Below, piece after piece: positions 28,301 to 34,163 of a stretch of DNA of 64,000 nt. The stretch is from a virus. A program made the position numbers and the translations under genes. Location: the IMG/VR virus record IMGVR_UViG_3300018036_001349, positions 25,456 to 89,455 of that record; one strand, given 5' to 3'. The notes below the pieces were generated by a model. It did no database searches. It was given only the letters and a program-made list of their open reading frames with translations, and was not told where the DNA came from. Within the stretch, counting starts at the first letter, position 1. Each line of letters opens with the position of its first letter.

Positions 28301-29884
28301 GCAACTGATGTAACATTTAATACACAGCCCACGTCAACTGATTGGGTTACTATTGTTGCACTTGGAGTAACAACACCAACGCAACTAAGTTGGAGTGCAC
28401 CTCAAATACAACGTTTCACCCACGACGGCAGTACATCTCAATATGCACTAACAAACAGTTTACAAGGAACAAACATTGTTAACATGTTAGTTGAACGTGA
28501 TGGTTTACGTTTGAGAGCACCAGAGGGCATTGAATATACTAGCGACGGATCAAGTTTGGGTCCTTACTATTTGAGTACAACAGGTAAAACAAATCAAGGA
28601 TTAATTGCAGACAACGATGTAATTGTGTACGTTGATAACGTACAACAGAATCTAGCAGTTGATTGGACACTAAGCGAGTTTGACGGCAGTAGCGACAGGT
28701 ATGTTGAATTTAATGCAAATGCACAACCAGCAGATGGTGCAAAAATTCTGATTGCAGTAACAACTGAAGCTGATTATACAATAGTGAACACAAATGATTT
28801 ATTGTTGCGGGTTGGTGCTATACCCGATACACCGTTTACTGTATATACATTCAATGACACATCAGAGCAAAGCATTATTACCAAGGTATACCAAGGGCCT
28901 ACTACTGAGGGTGCAACTACTAGTATTGCATTTGATGAAAATGACTATGACGACAGCCCATTTGACTACACAATTGGTATATCTATAGAGACTAACAATT
29001 TTGCTCTCGGTAGACTTGTAACCAATCCTGAAAGAATGTTTGTATCGCTAAATGGCAAGTATCTTAGAAACGGTGTAGACTTTGAACTAAGTACTGGCAC
29101 GGACGGGCTTAGTGTTCTTACTGTCAATGGCAGTATACTCGGACCTATTGATGTGTTGATAGTAACTATATTTACAATGAGTGTCGTTCCGGATAGTTTG
29201 AACTTCCGTATCTTCCAGGACATGTTGGGAAATCAAAAAATACTCAAACTGAACACCGGCAATACCACTGAGTTAACATCTGCACTAGCAATAGACGATG
29301 ATGTTGTTTATGTTAAGGATGCAAGCAAATTGAGTGCACCAAATCTAGAATCAAATATATTTGGACAGATGATAGTTGGTGCAGAGCGTATCACTTACAG
29401 ATCACGGGATTTGTCAAACAACACTGTTAGTGGATTGCGCAGAGGTGTAGCCGGTACCGGTGCAATGGCGCACGTTAGTGGCGTAAGTGTCAGTGATGTT
29501 GGGCTAGCACAACAGTTGCCAAGTACGTATCAGCAAAAAACTACAACTGATAAAACAAATATTGGCGACGGTTCAACTACCACCTTTATTGGGTCTGGGA
29601 TTGTTGTACCATCAACAGTTGACAGTACAGAACTCGACGAAGCAGTTAGAGTTAGCGTTGGCGGCACAGAGCTGATCAATACTGTTGATTATACTGTAAC
29701 TCAAGTTGATGCAACCCAAGTTGAAGTAACACTTACAACTGCACCAGCTGATGGCGTAGAAATTGATATCTCAATAGTCAATGGTAACGTAATGTACAAA
29801 CAAGGAAATAATACAGCAAGTAACGGAATTGCATTGCAAGATCAAACTACCGTAGCAGCATTATTTCTTAAAGACCAAGGTTAA
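16379..29884 (+). CDS. Giant baseplate/tail structural protein with a seven-repeat FG-GAP propeller
   Basis: 4501 residues, 3 bases after gp6. The start (IRSEQFLPEIFQTPTNKQLL) and the position after gp6 match very large wedge-associated proteins of T4-like marine phages, in the slot of T4 gp7. Residues about 2190-2880 hold seven FG-GAP-like repeats (for example FGTAIAQGLRNQGLIVGAPG, FGSSLAVGDFDWAIVGA, FGTSASISNNALTLVVGAP, FGSAVDYRNGTLLVGAPNN), the count of an integrin-alpha-type propeller. At least eight dispersed modules of the form V-x-V-N-G followed by a strand ending in T-F-N-x-x-P occur near residues 840, 2360, 2435, 2555, 3955, 4080, 4220 and 4425. A GGSGYT/GSGYTT pair sits near 3560-3605. 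Such modules suit a receptor-contacting or baseplate-periphery protein; this is inference from fold type. The frame is intact throughout. Confidence 0.85.
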   Translation: MAKRIRSEQFLPEIFQTPTNKQLLRSTLDQLYQNPKLKPTQGYIGRKIGPGVTASDNYVLEPTETRTNYQMEPGVVQLKPNTNQVENAITYPGIIDSLKMQGADVSRHDRLFNSEYYSFDPFVDYDKYVNFGQYYWVPSGPDSVDVFSNSIPVQDDFDVEDTDDGYTFSGEAGTLPTLSFVREGNYTFNINSPGNNFWIQSVPGTSGVVPSQPNQSSRQVLGVSNNGEDAGTVTFDVPAKSAQNFYFTLTDIGATDLIDGTLKFTDINNQYVDEFLATNGGIDGISDLENRTLILTNTGNDGWEIQTPFDTEGNGYGENPFDDSTPIATDAERYVQWRINFNYADPDRPYMELTVNQSIANLSKTNIEYGANNAGATWYKNAEGTMERQPLITANSDILYYQDGSDETNFGIIRIVDQENAADLNISEILGKTNYTSPNGVVFTNGLKVRFIGTVVPASYENNEYYVEGVGTSIDLLLTDNFVTPEKYTASTSVPYDSNPYDEGNFDETLNAPTEQDYLTVNRASIDRNAWSRSNRWFHIDVLDATATYNNVPLTINNDNRAKRPILEFRKNLKLFNAGTEGINSIDIIDFSETDAFSNINGTIGYSIDGYSLISGSQVIFAADADPEVRNKIYEVQFVELTPGATPIIDLQPASLTTPDVPANTTTVVMSGNTQQGKAYWFNGTNWISAQQKTKVNQAPLFDIFDSNGYSYSDTTVYPSSTFVGTKLFSYAVGSGATDTIIEQPLKYATIANVGDIVFDNNLYVDTFVYVNGTVSVTKTIDEGTVRQYNTRTTFDKLLGWQTSFTKTVQRQSFSFEYKSLPLVLDVQVIADKSLIPVKVYVEGQFVLPENYTYATNVDSTTTITFNTDKQPAVDAIVEVQVISNTESGVAFYTIPVNLESNALNENSNGFTLGTIRKHYESICQNLENFSGKIHGANNVRDLGNVVPFGGLILQQSAPLSMMTNFINGRDFEFFRALEFNATEYNKTKNKILNYVAQNDWQSKTTAEILDDTLDAINSGKNQLSPFYWTDAIPSGPVFELTTYTVSAITTNVFDTLYSYNMFAANYAGILVYHTPKSTGIETILIGNGHDYTVAADGPRITINTENVTLATGDIISIREYTSTSGSYVPATPSMMGMYEIFKPEKFEDTTYVEPQQVIRGHDGSITIAWDEGDFRNNVLLEFEKRVYNNIKISAESRKTLPISAADVIPGQFRTTDYSLATINSMLAVSFLSWAGGNRVPYKNQDYIATNEFTWNYSNSTNRLSGDSLLGGWRAIYFQLYDTDSPDTRPWEMLGLSEKPSWWETRYGPAPYTSGNLVLWEDLAAGRVADPIAPYVLPDYVRPGLLNVIPTDSQGRLLSPFDSVVGNYDQNSFKKSWVTGDMGPAETAWRRSSYYPFAIQRLLALTKPADYFSLYSDRDAWNYNAVFGQYLLNNRFRLNASQIGIYGNGSIKNSYINFIVDYNRVTGLDSTTLLTDKLANIDVRLCYRMAAFSDQNYLKIFSEKSSPNSLNASLLLPDESYQLFLYQNPSFSEIQYSSVIVQRTTTGYTVSGYSTTKPYFSILESVPSGNFNRMTVNGETFRVANTYSNNVITVPYGYEFTSKNGVVDFLVSYGKLLESQGMAFESREDTVILNWDQMAQEFLYWAGQAWIAGSLINLNPAANVLKLEQPNSVVESLKNENINDVLLDQNYTPLTTNEYAVERLDNELKLVGLNNQTFSYLNARFTSYEHIIVFDNVSIFNDLVYEPKTAARQSRLLLNGYTVYDWNGTLDAQGFILNEDNIKPWVPNQAYTKGQIVFYKNSYWSAVELLAPTEKFDFSKWIKSDYNKIQKGLLPNLSSKASGLQENYDIHTANLEDDATLLGMGLIGFRPRQYMQNLNLDDISQAGLYSQFLGTKGTLQAAEVFKSANLGKEQAEYEIFENWAIQRGIYGASANRSYYELQLDESKLLGNPTTIDVVNAGETSTANQTVLVNNLYKQSYKITDPDILPTVSQIPQDVGLPSAGYVNYDDVDIKVFDYNDLTNVILNMEKVTVGTNVWVAKDNRYDWNIYRTNLVNANVVRVFDNLNGTCTVTFDVNHGLLAADRLVIKYFNNNVDGAYIVKSVTGLKTLVLDLVLLGNTTDVTGNGRAFVLESVRVAQPADIANLSFVNDILPTNEVWADNNGSDNWEVLEKINPFGEPSDLASPTTEMNSRFGTAIAQGLRNQGLIVGAPGFNSGVGAINAYNSSEGVYVETSTISPATTGFSGFGSSLAVGDFDWAIVGASASDSNRGYAVAINRNPTNGSYRQTQIFVGAAGTPEHGHGVAISRDERWMYISSPATNEIDAYNLVDVQNQAIEYTGDSTTTRFAITPDIVVSDQTQIGVTVNNINKPVGGDWVLETISGVTYVTFNAALNNGDALRITRFQGFTDNNAVAKTTFDTSMLYTVSDIYSFAVYVNNVLQRPTIDYTFVGDDVVLTSPATGTVVINSKNYWKHIDTFTVSGIVGGARLGQSISTTTDGRQIMIGAPDDTVGSDTLAGTVHIIDRSVERFQVIDATVKTYTVTDTPNGPVSVTVNGNYLIPTNNFNNPQFSVAGNVITIGTTANPVTLNVGDIIEIETNTFRLMQSIQSTAPGASYNFGSVVKNCPTNCSLYVGVPNDSAIKPEAGSVERWANQSRLFGTITGTIANPVLTVGNSIRINNYYVVLTGTTVASLVGDINDANIPNITAIDNAGKLLLTLQNVAAGDEFIKLQVLPGAGTAYADLGIEQMVFAQQITSPIVQAYGHFGTSASISNNALTLVVGAPDSTAIMATTFDAATTDFDSGSTPFNDPVTQSGVAITYDFLNAANPSITNFGKFVFGQQIFDTTINSLDKFGSAVDYRNGTLLVGAPNNDLDDSTDLNSGRTIQVINAKKELAWKIVYKQEPVVNTALLNSVFLYDKRSNDVTNYLDFIDPLNGKILGAAQANINYTGGVDPAAYNTGEVNNFGSQWNSNHLGEMWWDLSTVRFIDYHQDTIEYKARRWGQLFEGSVVDVYQWTENTVPPSEYTGTGTVYSTTSYTMTSVLDSAGTFVTYYYYWVKGITSVSPGKTLSAAGVTQYIENPRSSGISYAAAITPSTTALYNCNSFISAKDTILHIEFDKIANTDNVHAEYDLVTAGNPSSFLGASLYRKLLDSFCGEDTLGNIVPDATLSAADEYGVNFRPRQSMFKDRFLALDNYLSRANKIMALYPITDSKKFDLLNSEEPEPTKDSGAWDKRIATYAELTYQDLRQVPVGYIYLVASDSTQQGLWTTYTVQADKSLLLSRVQTYDTKLYWSYVDWVAVGYDASISPKTEVAVYSDLLALTPVNGQTVKVTANSFGKSEIYQWTSASNEWVRVQLTDGTVAINNTIWDYSIGRFGFDTEVFDAQRFDQAPNTETRQILKALNQEIFTTDLEIHRNELLIQTFEFIITEQTAPDWLFKTSLIDVSHKIRDLLPYPIYKRDNQDFVSDYIDEIKPYHVQIREFNLRYEGIDSYNGSATDFDVPAYYDELRQGFISPILDNNTDNPMSLSSFPSTDPIWKTWPYSQWISNYLLELSSVTVINGGSGYTVPPQVIVTGDADTQATMEAKVNSAGQLISVTVLTPGSGYTTTPIITISGGNGVGATAIAVLAPSLVRDIVTTIKYDRITYNSQVVDWQANTVYTANELVRYPVPTVGTVATTQAKVYQVIADFTSTSTFDPDNYTIVDPSTLDGADRTIGMYTPTPSDPGRELAQLMTGIDYPGVQVQGPDFDQNTGFDVGNYDINPFDNIEVGPEGLPTYSAEILDVIYESSFTDSYLGIRATDINVEGGEFIDTYSSHAPEELVPGSEFDTLDLKVYTRPGSDWSNNGHGFSIKGVSVEYTGVGTTVSFAGLIQHPIELEVYNELSGQNVDPSSYTINWVTKVITLNSGNVGDVFDVQIYGLGGGSQLYKESFVGNTITNATQQINVAYTEIAEMVVFVNGALFTNYTYAASGSFATDVTFNTQPTSTDWVTIVALGVTTPTQLSWSAPQIQRFTHDGSTSQYALTNSLQGTNIVNMLVERDGLRLRAPEGIEYTSDGSSLGPYYLSTTGKTNQGLIADNDVIVYVDNVQQNLAVDWTLSEFDGSSDRYVEFNANAQPADGAKILIAVTTEADYTIVNTNDLLLRVGAIPDTPFTVYTFNDTSEQSIITKVYQGPTTEGATTSIAFDENDYDDSPFDYTIGISIETNNFALGRLVTNPERMFVSLNGKYLRNGVDFELSTGTDGLSVLTVNGSILGPIDVLIVTIFTMSVVPDSLNFRIFQDMLGNQKILKLNTGNTTELTSALAIDDDVVYVKDASKLSAPNLESNIFGQMIVGAERITYRSRDLSNNTVSGLRRGVAGTGAMAHVSGVSVSDVGLAQQLPSTYQQKTTTDKTNIGDGSTTTFIGSGIVVPSTVDSTELDEAVRVSVGGTELINTVDYTVTQVDATQVEVTLTTAPADGVEIDISIVNGNVMYKQGNNTASNGIALQDQTTVAALFLKDQG

Positions 29885-29903
29885 CTAGATAGGTAAATAC
29901 AGC

Positions 29904-30569
29904 ATGGAAGTAGATAAAGATAACGTTAACGAGATGTCAATGGAACAAAATAAAGAAGTTGCGCCAAACGAAAATGGCCAGGTTGCTATTAGTGGGCACA
30001 TCAAAATTTTTGATCCAAACACCGATGAAGTAATTATAGATAAACGCAATGCAATTCATTATGAAAATATGAGCGAAGCACTTGCGAATAGTCTTGCAAA
30101 TAAAAGCATTGGACAAATCTATAATATGTCATTTGGAAACGGCGGAAGTAGTGTAGACCCAACAGGGGTTATTACATATTTGCCACCTAACACTACAGGG
30201 CAAAACGCTAATCTGTATAATCCAACTTATTCAAAAGTAGTCGACGACAACAGTGCATCAAACACTGACACTAGTAGAAACAAACTAACAGTGACGCATA
30301 CTACTGGTAAAGTGTATACAGACATTCTAGTTAGTTGTCTGTTAGATTATGGAGAGCCAAGTGGACAACAGGCATTTGATAATTCAACAGATTTTAATGG
30401 AGATTATGTGTTTGATGAACTTGGACTTAAAGTTTGGAACGGCAGTGCAACTAATTTGCGACTAATAACACATGTTATTTTTCACCCGGTTCAAAAATCA
30501 TTGAACAGACAAATACAAATTGATTACACAGTGCGCATTCAGACTTTAACAAATCTTAGTGCAACATAA
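29904..30569 (+). CDS. Putative virion structural protein
   Basis: 221 residues. Beta-rich, with an acidic N-terminus (MEVDKDNVNEMSMEQNKE) and a conserved-looking centre (GHIKIFDPNTDEVIIDKRNA, SIGQIYNMSFGNGG). The end, QIQIDYTVRIQTL, is strand-like. No family name can be given from memory with certainty. Its place between the giant wedge protein and a tail-fibre-like protein, in the same late block, points to a tail-tip or baseplate component. AGATAGG before the ATG serves as a modest ribosome site. Confidence 0.65.
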   Translation: MEVDKDNVNEMSMEQNKEVAPNENGQVAISGHIKIFDPNTDEVIIDKRNAIHYENMSEALANSLANKSIGQIYNMSFGNGGSSVDPTGVITYLPPNTTGQNANLYNPTYSKVVDDNSASNTDTSRNKLTVTHTTGKVYTDILVSCLLDYGEPSGQQAFDNSTDFNGDYVFDELGLKVWNGSATNLRLITHVIFHPVQKSLNRQIQIDYTVRIQTLTNLSAT

Positions 30570-30572
30570 ATA
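30565..30572 (+). promoter_or_regulatory. First of two tandem late promoters before the tail-fibre-like gene
   Basis: CATAAATA overlaps the stop of the preceding gene. The following ACAC is shared with the second copy 25 bases downstream, so the element seems duplicated. Confidence 0.6.
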
Positions 30573-30589
30573 CACGTATATTATAAAGA

Positions 30590-30597
30590 TATAAATA
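30590..30597 (+). promoter_or_regulatory. Second tandem late promoter, exact T4 consensus
   Basis: TATAAATA is identical to the T4 late element and lies 25 bases before the ATG at 30623, with CGGAG in between. It is the best late promoter in the window. Confidence 0.8.
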
Positions 30598-30622
30598 CAC
30601 TTGGAAACGGAGTAATAAACAA

Positions 30623-32014
30623 ATGGCGTATACCATTAACAAAACAGATGGTACAATCTTTGCAGTAGTTGCAGATGGTACTATTAACACAGATTCAAGC
30701 CAAGTCATTGTAGGTAAAAACTACGCAGGCTATGGCGAGTTCCTAGGAGAGAACTTTGTTCACTTGTTGGAAAATGCAGCAAACACAACTGCACCAGGCA
30801 CACCTTTGCAAGGGCAATTATGGTATGACCAAACCAACAACGTTATTAAAGTATATAACGGCACATTGTTCAAGTCTATTTCAGGAGCAACTTCATCATC
30901 AACAGCACCGACTAGTAATGTAGCAGGTGATCTTTGGTTTGATACAGTAAATGATCAACTTAAAGTCTACAGTGGTAGTTCTTTTGTAACAATTGGCCCA
31001 GCGTTTACTAGCGGCGAAGGCACATCTGGTGCTATTGTTGATACAATTACTGACAGTAGCCCTGGTTCAGATCATGTTGTTGTGTTGATGTATGTTAACA
31101 ACGTTATTTGTGGTATTTGGTCTAAAGACGCAACGTTTACTCCGGCTGCGGCACTTTCAGGCTTTGCTACAATTTCTCCAGGTCTAAACATGAGTACCAC
31201 AGTAGCTGGTGCAACATTTAAAGGTACAGCAAGTGACAGTGATGGACTAGAAGGACTCACAGCGTCCCAGTTTATGCGCTCAGATGCAGCTACTAGTACA
31301 ACTGGAACAGTAAGTGTATTAAATGATACAGGTATCTATTTTGGTGCTGACAACGATGGTCGACTAAATGTTAGTGGCACAGATGTGTACTTTCAAAACC
31401 AAACACAAGATGGCGATATTATAATTCGTGTCAACGACGGCGGTTCGCAAACTACTGCTATGACAATTGATGGCGCATCTTCAGTTGTTACTGTTAACAC
31501 CAGCTTGGTTTCATCAGGCTCGGTAACAGCTGCCAGTATATTAAATGGCAACGCTAACGGTGTCGGAAATATTGGATCAAGTACTGGATATTTTAACACA
31601 GTATTTGCTAAAGCAACGTCTGCACAATACGCTGACTTGGCGGAGCGTTTTGCATCTGATGCAATATATGCTCCGGGTACAGTTGTTGAGCTTGGCGGCA
31701 GTGAAGAAATTACAATTTGTGTAGATGATCTTTCGCCTAGCGTGTTTGGCGTAGTATCAACTCAGCCGGCTTATACTATGAATGCAGGCTCTGGCAACAA
31801 CGACACACATCCAGCAATTGCTATGACCGGGCGTGTTCCAGTTATGACAATGGGTTTTGTAACCAAAGGTGATAGACTAGTAAGTGCAGGAAATGGCGCA
31901 GCTAGAGCAGCAACATTAGATGAGGTCACAGCCTTTAACGTAATTGGCCGTGCTCTAGCGGATAAAACAAGTGATGGTCTTGGCACTGTAGAAGCAATTG
32001 TGAAAATTAGCTAA
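30623..32014 (+). CDS. Tail-fibre-like structural protein
   Basis: 463 residues. The N-terminal third contains a repeated motif, GQLWYDQTNNVIKVYNG near residue 65 and GDLWFDTVNDQLKVYSG near 105, which is common in marine phage fibre proteins. The middle is Ser/Thr/Gly-rich with short strands typical of trimeric fibres. The C-terminal 130 residues (AQYADLAERFASDAIYAPG, then GVVSTQPAYTMN, AMTGRVPVMTMG and KGDRLVSA) match a tip domain shared by many marine phage fibres. A host-contact role is the usual view of such proteins. Strong late expression is suggested by two late promoters directly upstream. Confidence 0.75.
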   Translation: MAYTINKTDGTIFAVVADGTINTDSSQVIVGKNYAGYGEFLGENFVHLLENAANTTAPGTPLQGQLWYDQTNNVIKVYNGTLFKSISGATSSSTAPTSNVAGDLWFDTVNDQLKVYSGSSFVTIGPAFTSGEGTSGAIVDTITDSSPGSDHVVVLMYVNNVICGIWSKDATFTPAAALSGFATISPGLNMSTTVAGATFKGTASDSDGLEGLTASQFMRSDAATSTTGTVSVLNDTGIYFGADNDGRLNVSGTDVYFQNQTQDGDIIIRVNDGGSQTTAMTIDGASSVVTVNTSLVSSGSVTAASILNGNANGVGNIGSSTGYFNTVFAKATSAQYADLAERFASDAIYAPGTVVELGGSEEITICVDDLSPSVFGVVSTQPAYTMNAGSGNNDTHPAIAMTGRVPVMTMGFVTKGDRLVSAGNGAARAATLDEVTAFNVIGRALADKTSDGLGTVEAIVKIS

Positions 32015-32054
32015 TACGGTAAATAATAATAAGAAGTATAACCCAGCTACACTC

Positions 32055-32063
32055 TGATATAAT
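32055..32063 (+). promoter_or_regulatory. Possible extended -10 promoter
   Basis: TGATATAAT contains the extended -10 form TGnTATAAT. It stands 49 bases before the next ATG, in one of the few longer gaps of the late block. No matching -35 was seen. Confidence 0.4.
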
Positions 32064-32064
32064 A

Positions 32065-32088
32065 TAGTAGCATAGGAAATAGCTACTA
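32065..32088 (+). repeat. Inverted repeat in the leader of the 32112 gene
   Basis: TAGTAGC (32065-32071) and GCTACTA (32082-32088) are separated by 10 bases and can form a 7-base-pair stem just downstream of the possible -10 element. An A-rich run and AAGGAA follow. It is not a classical terminator for plus-strand genes because no T run follows. Confidence 0.4.
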
Positions 32089-32111
32089 ATAAAAAAAGGA
32101 ATAGTACTAAA

Positions 32112-33026
32112 ATGGCATACACAGCAGGAGACGTAATTTCACATGCAGATTACAATGACTTCGCTCAAAAAACAGATACAGTATGGGGTGTCGGCGACGG
32201 AACCGACGGCTATGGGCAAACTAACACAATTGGTACTGTAACAGGTGGCAACACTATCACTGCTACGCAGTGGGCAACATTGCTTGCAAGAATTACTAGT
32301 ACAGCTAACCACCAAGGGACATCAATTACAGCAATAACAAGTCCAACAGCCGGTGATACTATCTCGGCATACGCTGCGCTAGCAACAAATGTTTCAGCTA
32401 TACAAGATAATAACAATGCTGCTGCTAGTGGCTCCGATGCAACAGAATCTACTACAACAACTAGTGCATGGACTGCAACTGCAACAACAACTAAGACTGT
32501 TTCATTTGCAAGCTATAACCAACTGCGTTATTTCTTTAATGCAGGTGGTATGATTAGAATGAGCTTTAGTCGAACTGGCGGCTCTGCAAGTGATCAAAAC
32601 ACATCGTGGACAAACTTATTAGATCAAGCTGGTACAATTGTGTTAACAGGGTCCGGTAATCCGGGTCTTAATAAAACAATTGCAGGGGTAAACTACTTCG
32701 GTACTACTAGAATTGGTGGCAGCGGAACTCCAGATACGCTAGCCGAAGGAGTCGGTGCTTACAATCTTACTGGCACCAGCCAAACACTTTACAAGCAATT
32801 TGCTACTACATACACTTATACATCAAACTACACTGAAATTACAGCAACAATCAGTGGATCAACTATTACATTCGTAGTAACGCTAAATGATGTTAGTACA
32901 CCAGGTCTTGATAGTATTGATGGAACACTTACCATGAACACTGTAGTTCGTCAACCGTCAACTACATACATTGCAAGTACATGGGGTACAGTAACACAAA
33001 ATACTGCATCCTGGACGCTAACTTAA
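32112..33026 (+). CDS. Putative virion structural protein (fibre-like)
   Basis: 304 residues, rich in Thr, Ser, Ala and Asn. The N-terminus (MAYTAGDVISHADYNDFAQK) resembles structural proteins in other marine T4-like phages that begin with a short helical anchor. The rest (FNAGGMIRMSFSRTGGSAS; then YTSNYTEITATISGSTITFV) is beta-rich and repetitive as in fibres. It ends the structural block. AAGGAA lies about 9 bases before the ATG. No exact T4 counterpart can be named; association with the tail or long fibre is inferred from position. Confidence 0.65.
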   Translation: MAYTAGDVISHADYNDFAQKTDTVWGVGDGTDGYGQTNTIGTVTGGNTITATQWATLLARITSTANHQGTSITAITSPTAGDTISAYAALATNVSAIQDNNNAAASGSDATESTTTTSAWTATATTTKTVSFASYNQLRYFFNAGGMIRMSFSRTGGSASDQNTSWTNLLDQAGTIVLTGSGNPGLNKTIAGVNYFGTTRIGGSGTPDTLAEGVGAYNLTGTSQTLYKQFATTYTYTSNYTEITATISGSTITFVVTLNDVSTPGLDSIDGTLTMNTVVRQPSTTYIASTWGTVTQNTASWTLT

Positions 33027-33049
33027 TATTTAAAAATTTAATCAGGTCA

Positions 33050-33082
33050 CTGTTTGCATGCTAACTACTAGCATGCAAACAG
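33050..33082 (+). repeat. 12-base perfect inverted repeat over the start of the next gene
   Basis: CTGTTTGCATGC (33050-33061) and GCATGCAAACAG (33071-33082) flank a 9-base loop. Both arms contain an in-frame ATG of the downstream gene, at 33058 and 33073, so the hairpin covers translation initiation. No T run follows. It may separate late structural mRNA from the following genes or control translation. Confidence 0.75.
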
Positions 33083-33378
33083 ACCAACTCTCCCAAAACA
33101 TTAAAACTAGATTTGATCACCAGCAAGCCAGAATTGTCTTGCGGGAAACGTACGAAGCCAAGATGCTTTTTGCGCACGATGGTGGTATGTGGAAGGCATC
33201 ACCAGACTTGATCGTATTATGTGATTGTTGTCAAGATTCACGTGTAGTACTCGAAGATTATTATAATACACCGGTTAGCATAGACCCACGTGAACTTAAA
33301 AAATTAGCAATGCAACGATGGCAAGAACAAATGAATGCTTGGCAAGTTGAATACGATGAAATTTCTAAACAACGATGA
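33058..33378 (+). CDS. Conserved-type small phage protein, function unknown
   Basis: 106 residues, or 101 if the second ATG at 33073 is used. Mostly helical and charged. A CDCCQ cluster (residues about 55-59) follows LIVLCD and could bind metal, but no known zinc domain fits. No good ribosome site precedes either ATG; both lie in the arms of a perfect hairpin, so translation may depend on the hairpin opening. Its end overlaps the next gene as ATGA. Small proteins of this kind follow the fibre genes in marine T4-like phages, but no function is known to me. Confidence 0.6.
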   Translation: MLTTSMQTDQLSQNIKTRFDHQQARIVLRETYEAKMLFAHDGGMWKASPDLIVLCDCCQDSRVVLEDYYNTPVSIDPRELKKLAMQRWQEQMNAWQVEYDEISKQR

Positions 33379-34163
33379 CAACAGGTGCCTTACTTTTTGC
33401 GTTCGATAGTGAAATACAGTATACCAAGCTTGCTGTTGAATGCGCCCGGCGAATAAAGAAACACCTTAACATTCCAGTAACATTGGTTACTGACAAATCT
33501 GTTGATTCAGTTATGTTTGACAGTCAAGTTATAGTTGATCGCGGTAAAAACACTAATAGGCGATATTTTCATGACAGAAAAGAAACAACAACTTGGTATA
33601 ACTTTGGCAGAAACGCTGCACTTGATCTATCACCTTACGATAGAACATTATTAGTTGATACAGATTACATGGTCAACGACGATTCGTTGGCACCATTACT
33701 AGATAGTTCACAACCGTTTTTGTGCCACAGACATGTTCGTAGTATACATCAGCCATTGCCGAGACTACAAACGTTTGGAACAAAAAATTCACACATGTGG
33801 TGGGCAACGGTAGTCATTTTTGACCGTCACAGTCAATTTACACAAGATGTGTTTGATATCTGGAAAATGGTAGAACAAAATTATGCACACTATGGCACGT
33901 TGTTTGGATTTAATACAAGACAATACCGAAACGACTTTGCGATAAGCATTGCACTATTGTTAGCCAATGGGAATACACATCCACATCAATGCGAAATTCC
34001 GTGGCCAATGGCAAATGTAGAAACTGATGTGGAAATTGATTTAGTTGATGATACCTGGTGGATTGAATACACCAATGATAAACGCAAAAAGAAAATTTGT
34101 GTTAAAAATCACGATTTACATGTTATGTGCAAGAGTTATTTGGAGAAACTGTATGCAGTATGA
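33375..34163 (+). CDS. Nucleotide-sugar transferase-like protein (GT-A type)
   Basis: 262 residues. The N-terminus begins with a strand and helix (GALLFAFDSEIQYTKLAVEC) and the strand IPVTLVTDKS. TLLVDTDYMV follows, with a D-x-D at residues 95-97 where GT-A glycosyltransferases bind the metal and nucleotide-sugar. WWATVVIFDRHS near residue 140 fits the acceptor-side strand. The donor and acceptor are unknown. It is coupled to the preceding gene by ATGA and overlaps the next transferase-like gene. A role in decorating a virion or host-surface glycan is inference, supported by the sugar-modifying genes further on. Confidence 0.65.
   Translation: MTTGALLFAFDSEIQYTKLAVECARRIKKHLNIPVTLVTDKSVDSVMFDSQVIVDRGKNTNRRYFHDRKETTTWYNFGRNAALDLSPYDRTLLVDTDYMVNDDSLAPLLDSSQPFLCHRHVRSIHQPLPRLQTFGTKNSHMWWATVVIFDRHSQFTQDVFDIWKMVEQNYAHYGTLFGFNTRQYRNDFAISIALLLANGNTHPHQCEIPWPMANVETDVEIDLVDDTWWIEYTNDKRKKKICVKNHDLHVMCKSYLEKLYAV

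Noticed and set aside
29892-29899. GGTAAATA before the 29904 gene as a late promoter
   Set aside because: Only 4 bases separate it from the ATG and it deviates at two positions; the AGG part serves better as a ribosome site.
32018-32025. GGTAAATA after the tail-fibre-like gene as a late promoter
   Set aside because: Two mismatches and an 86-base distance to the next gene; the extended -10 element nearby is a better candidate, itself uncertain.
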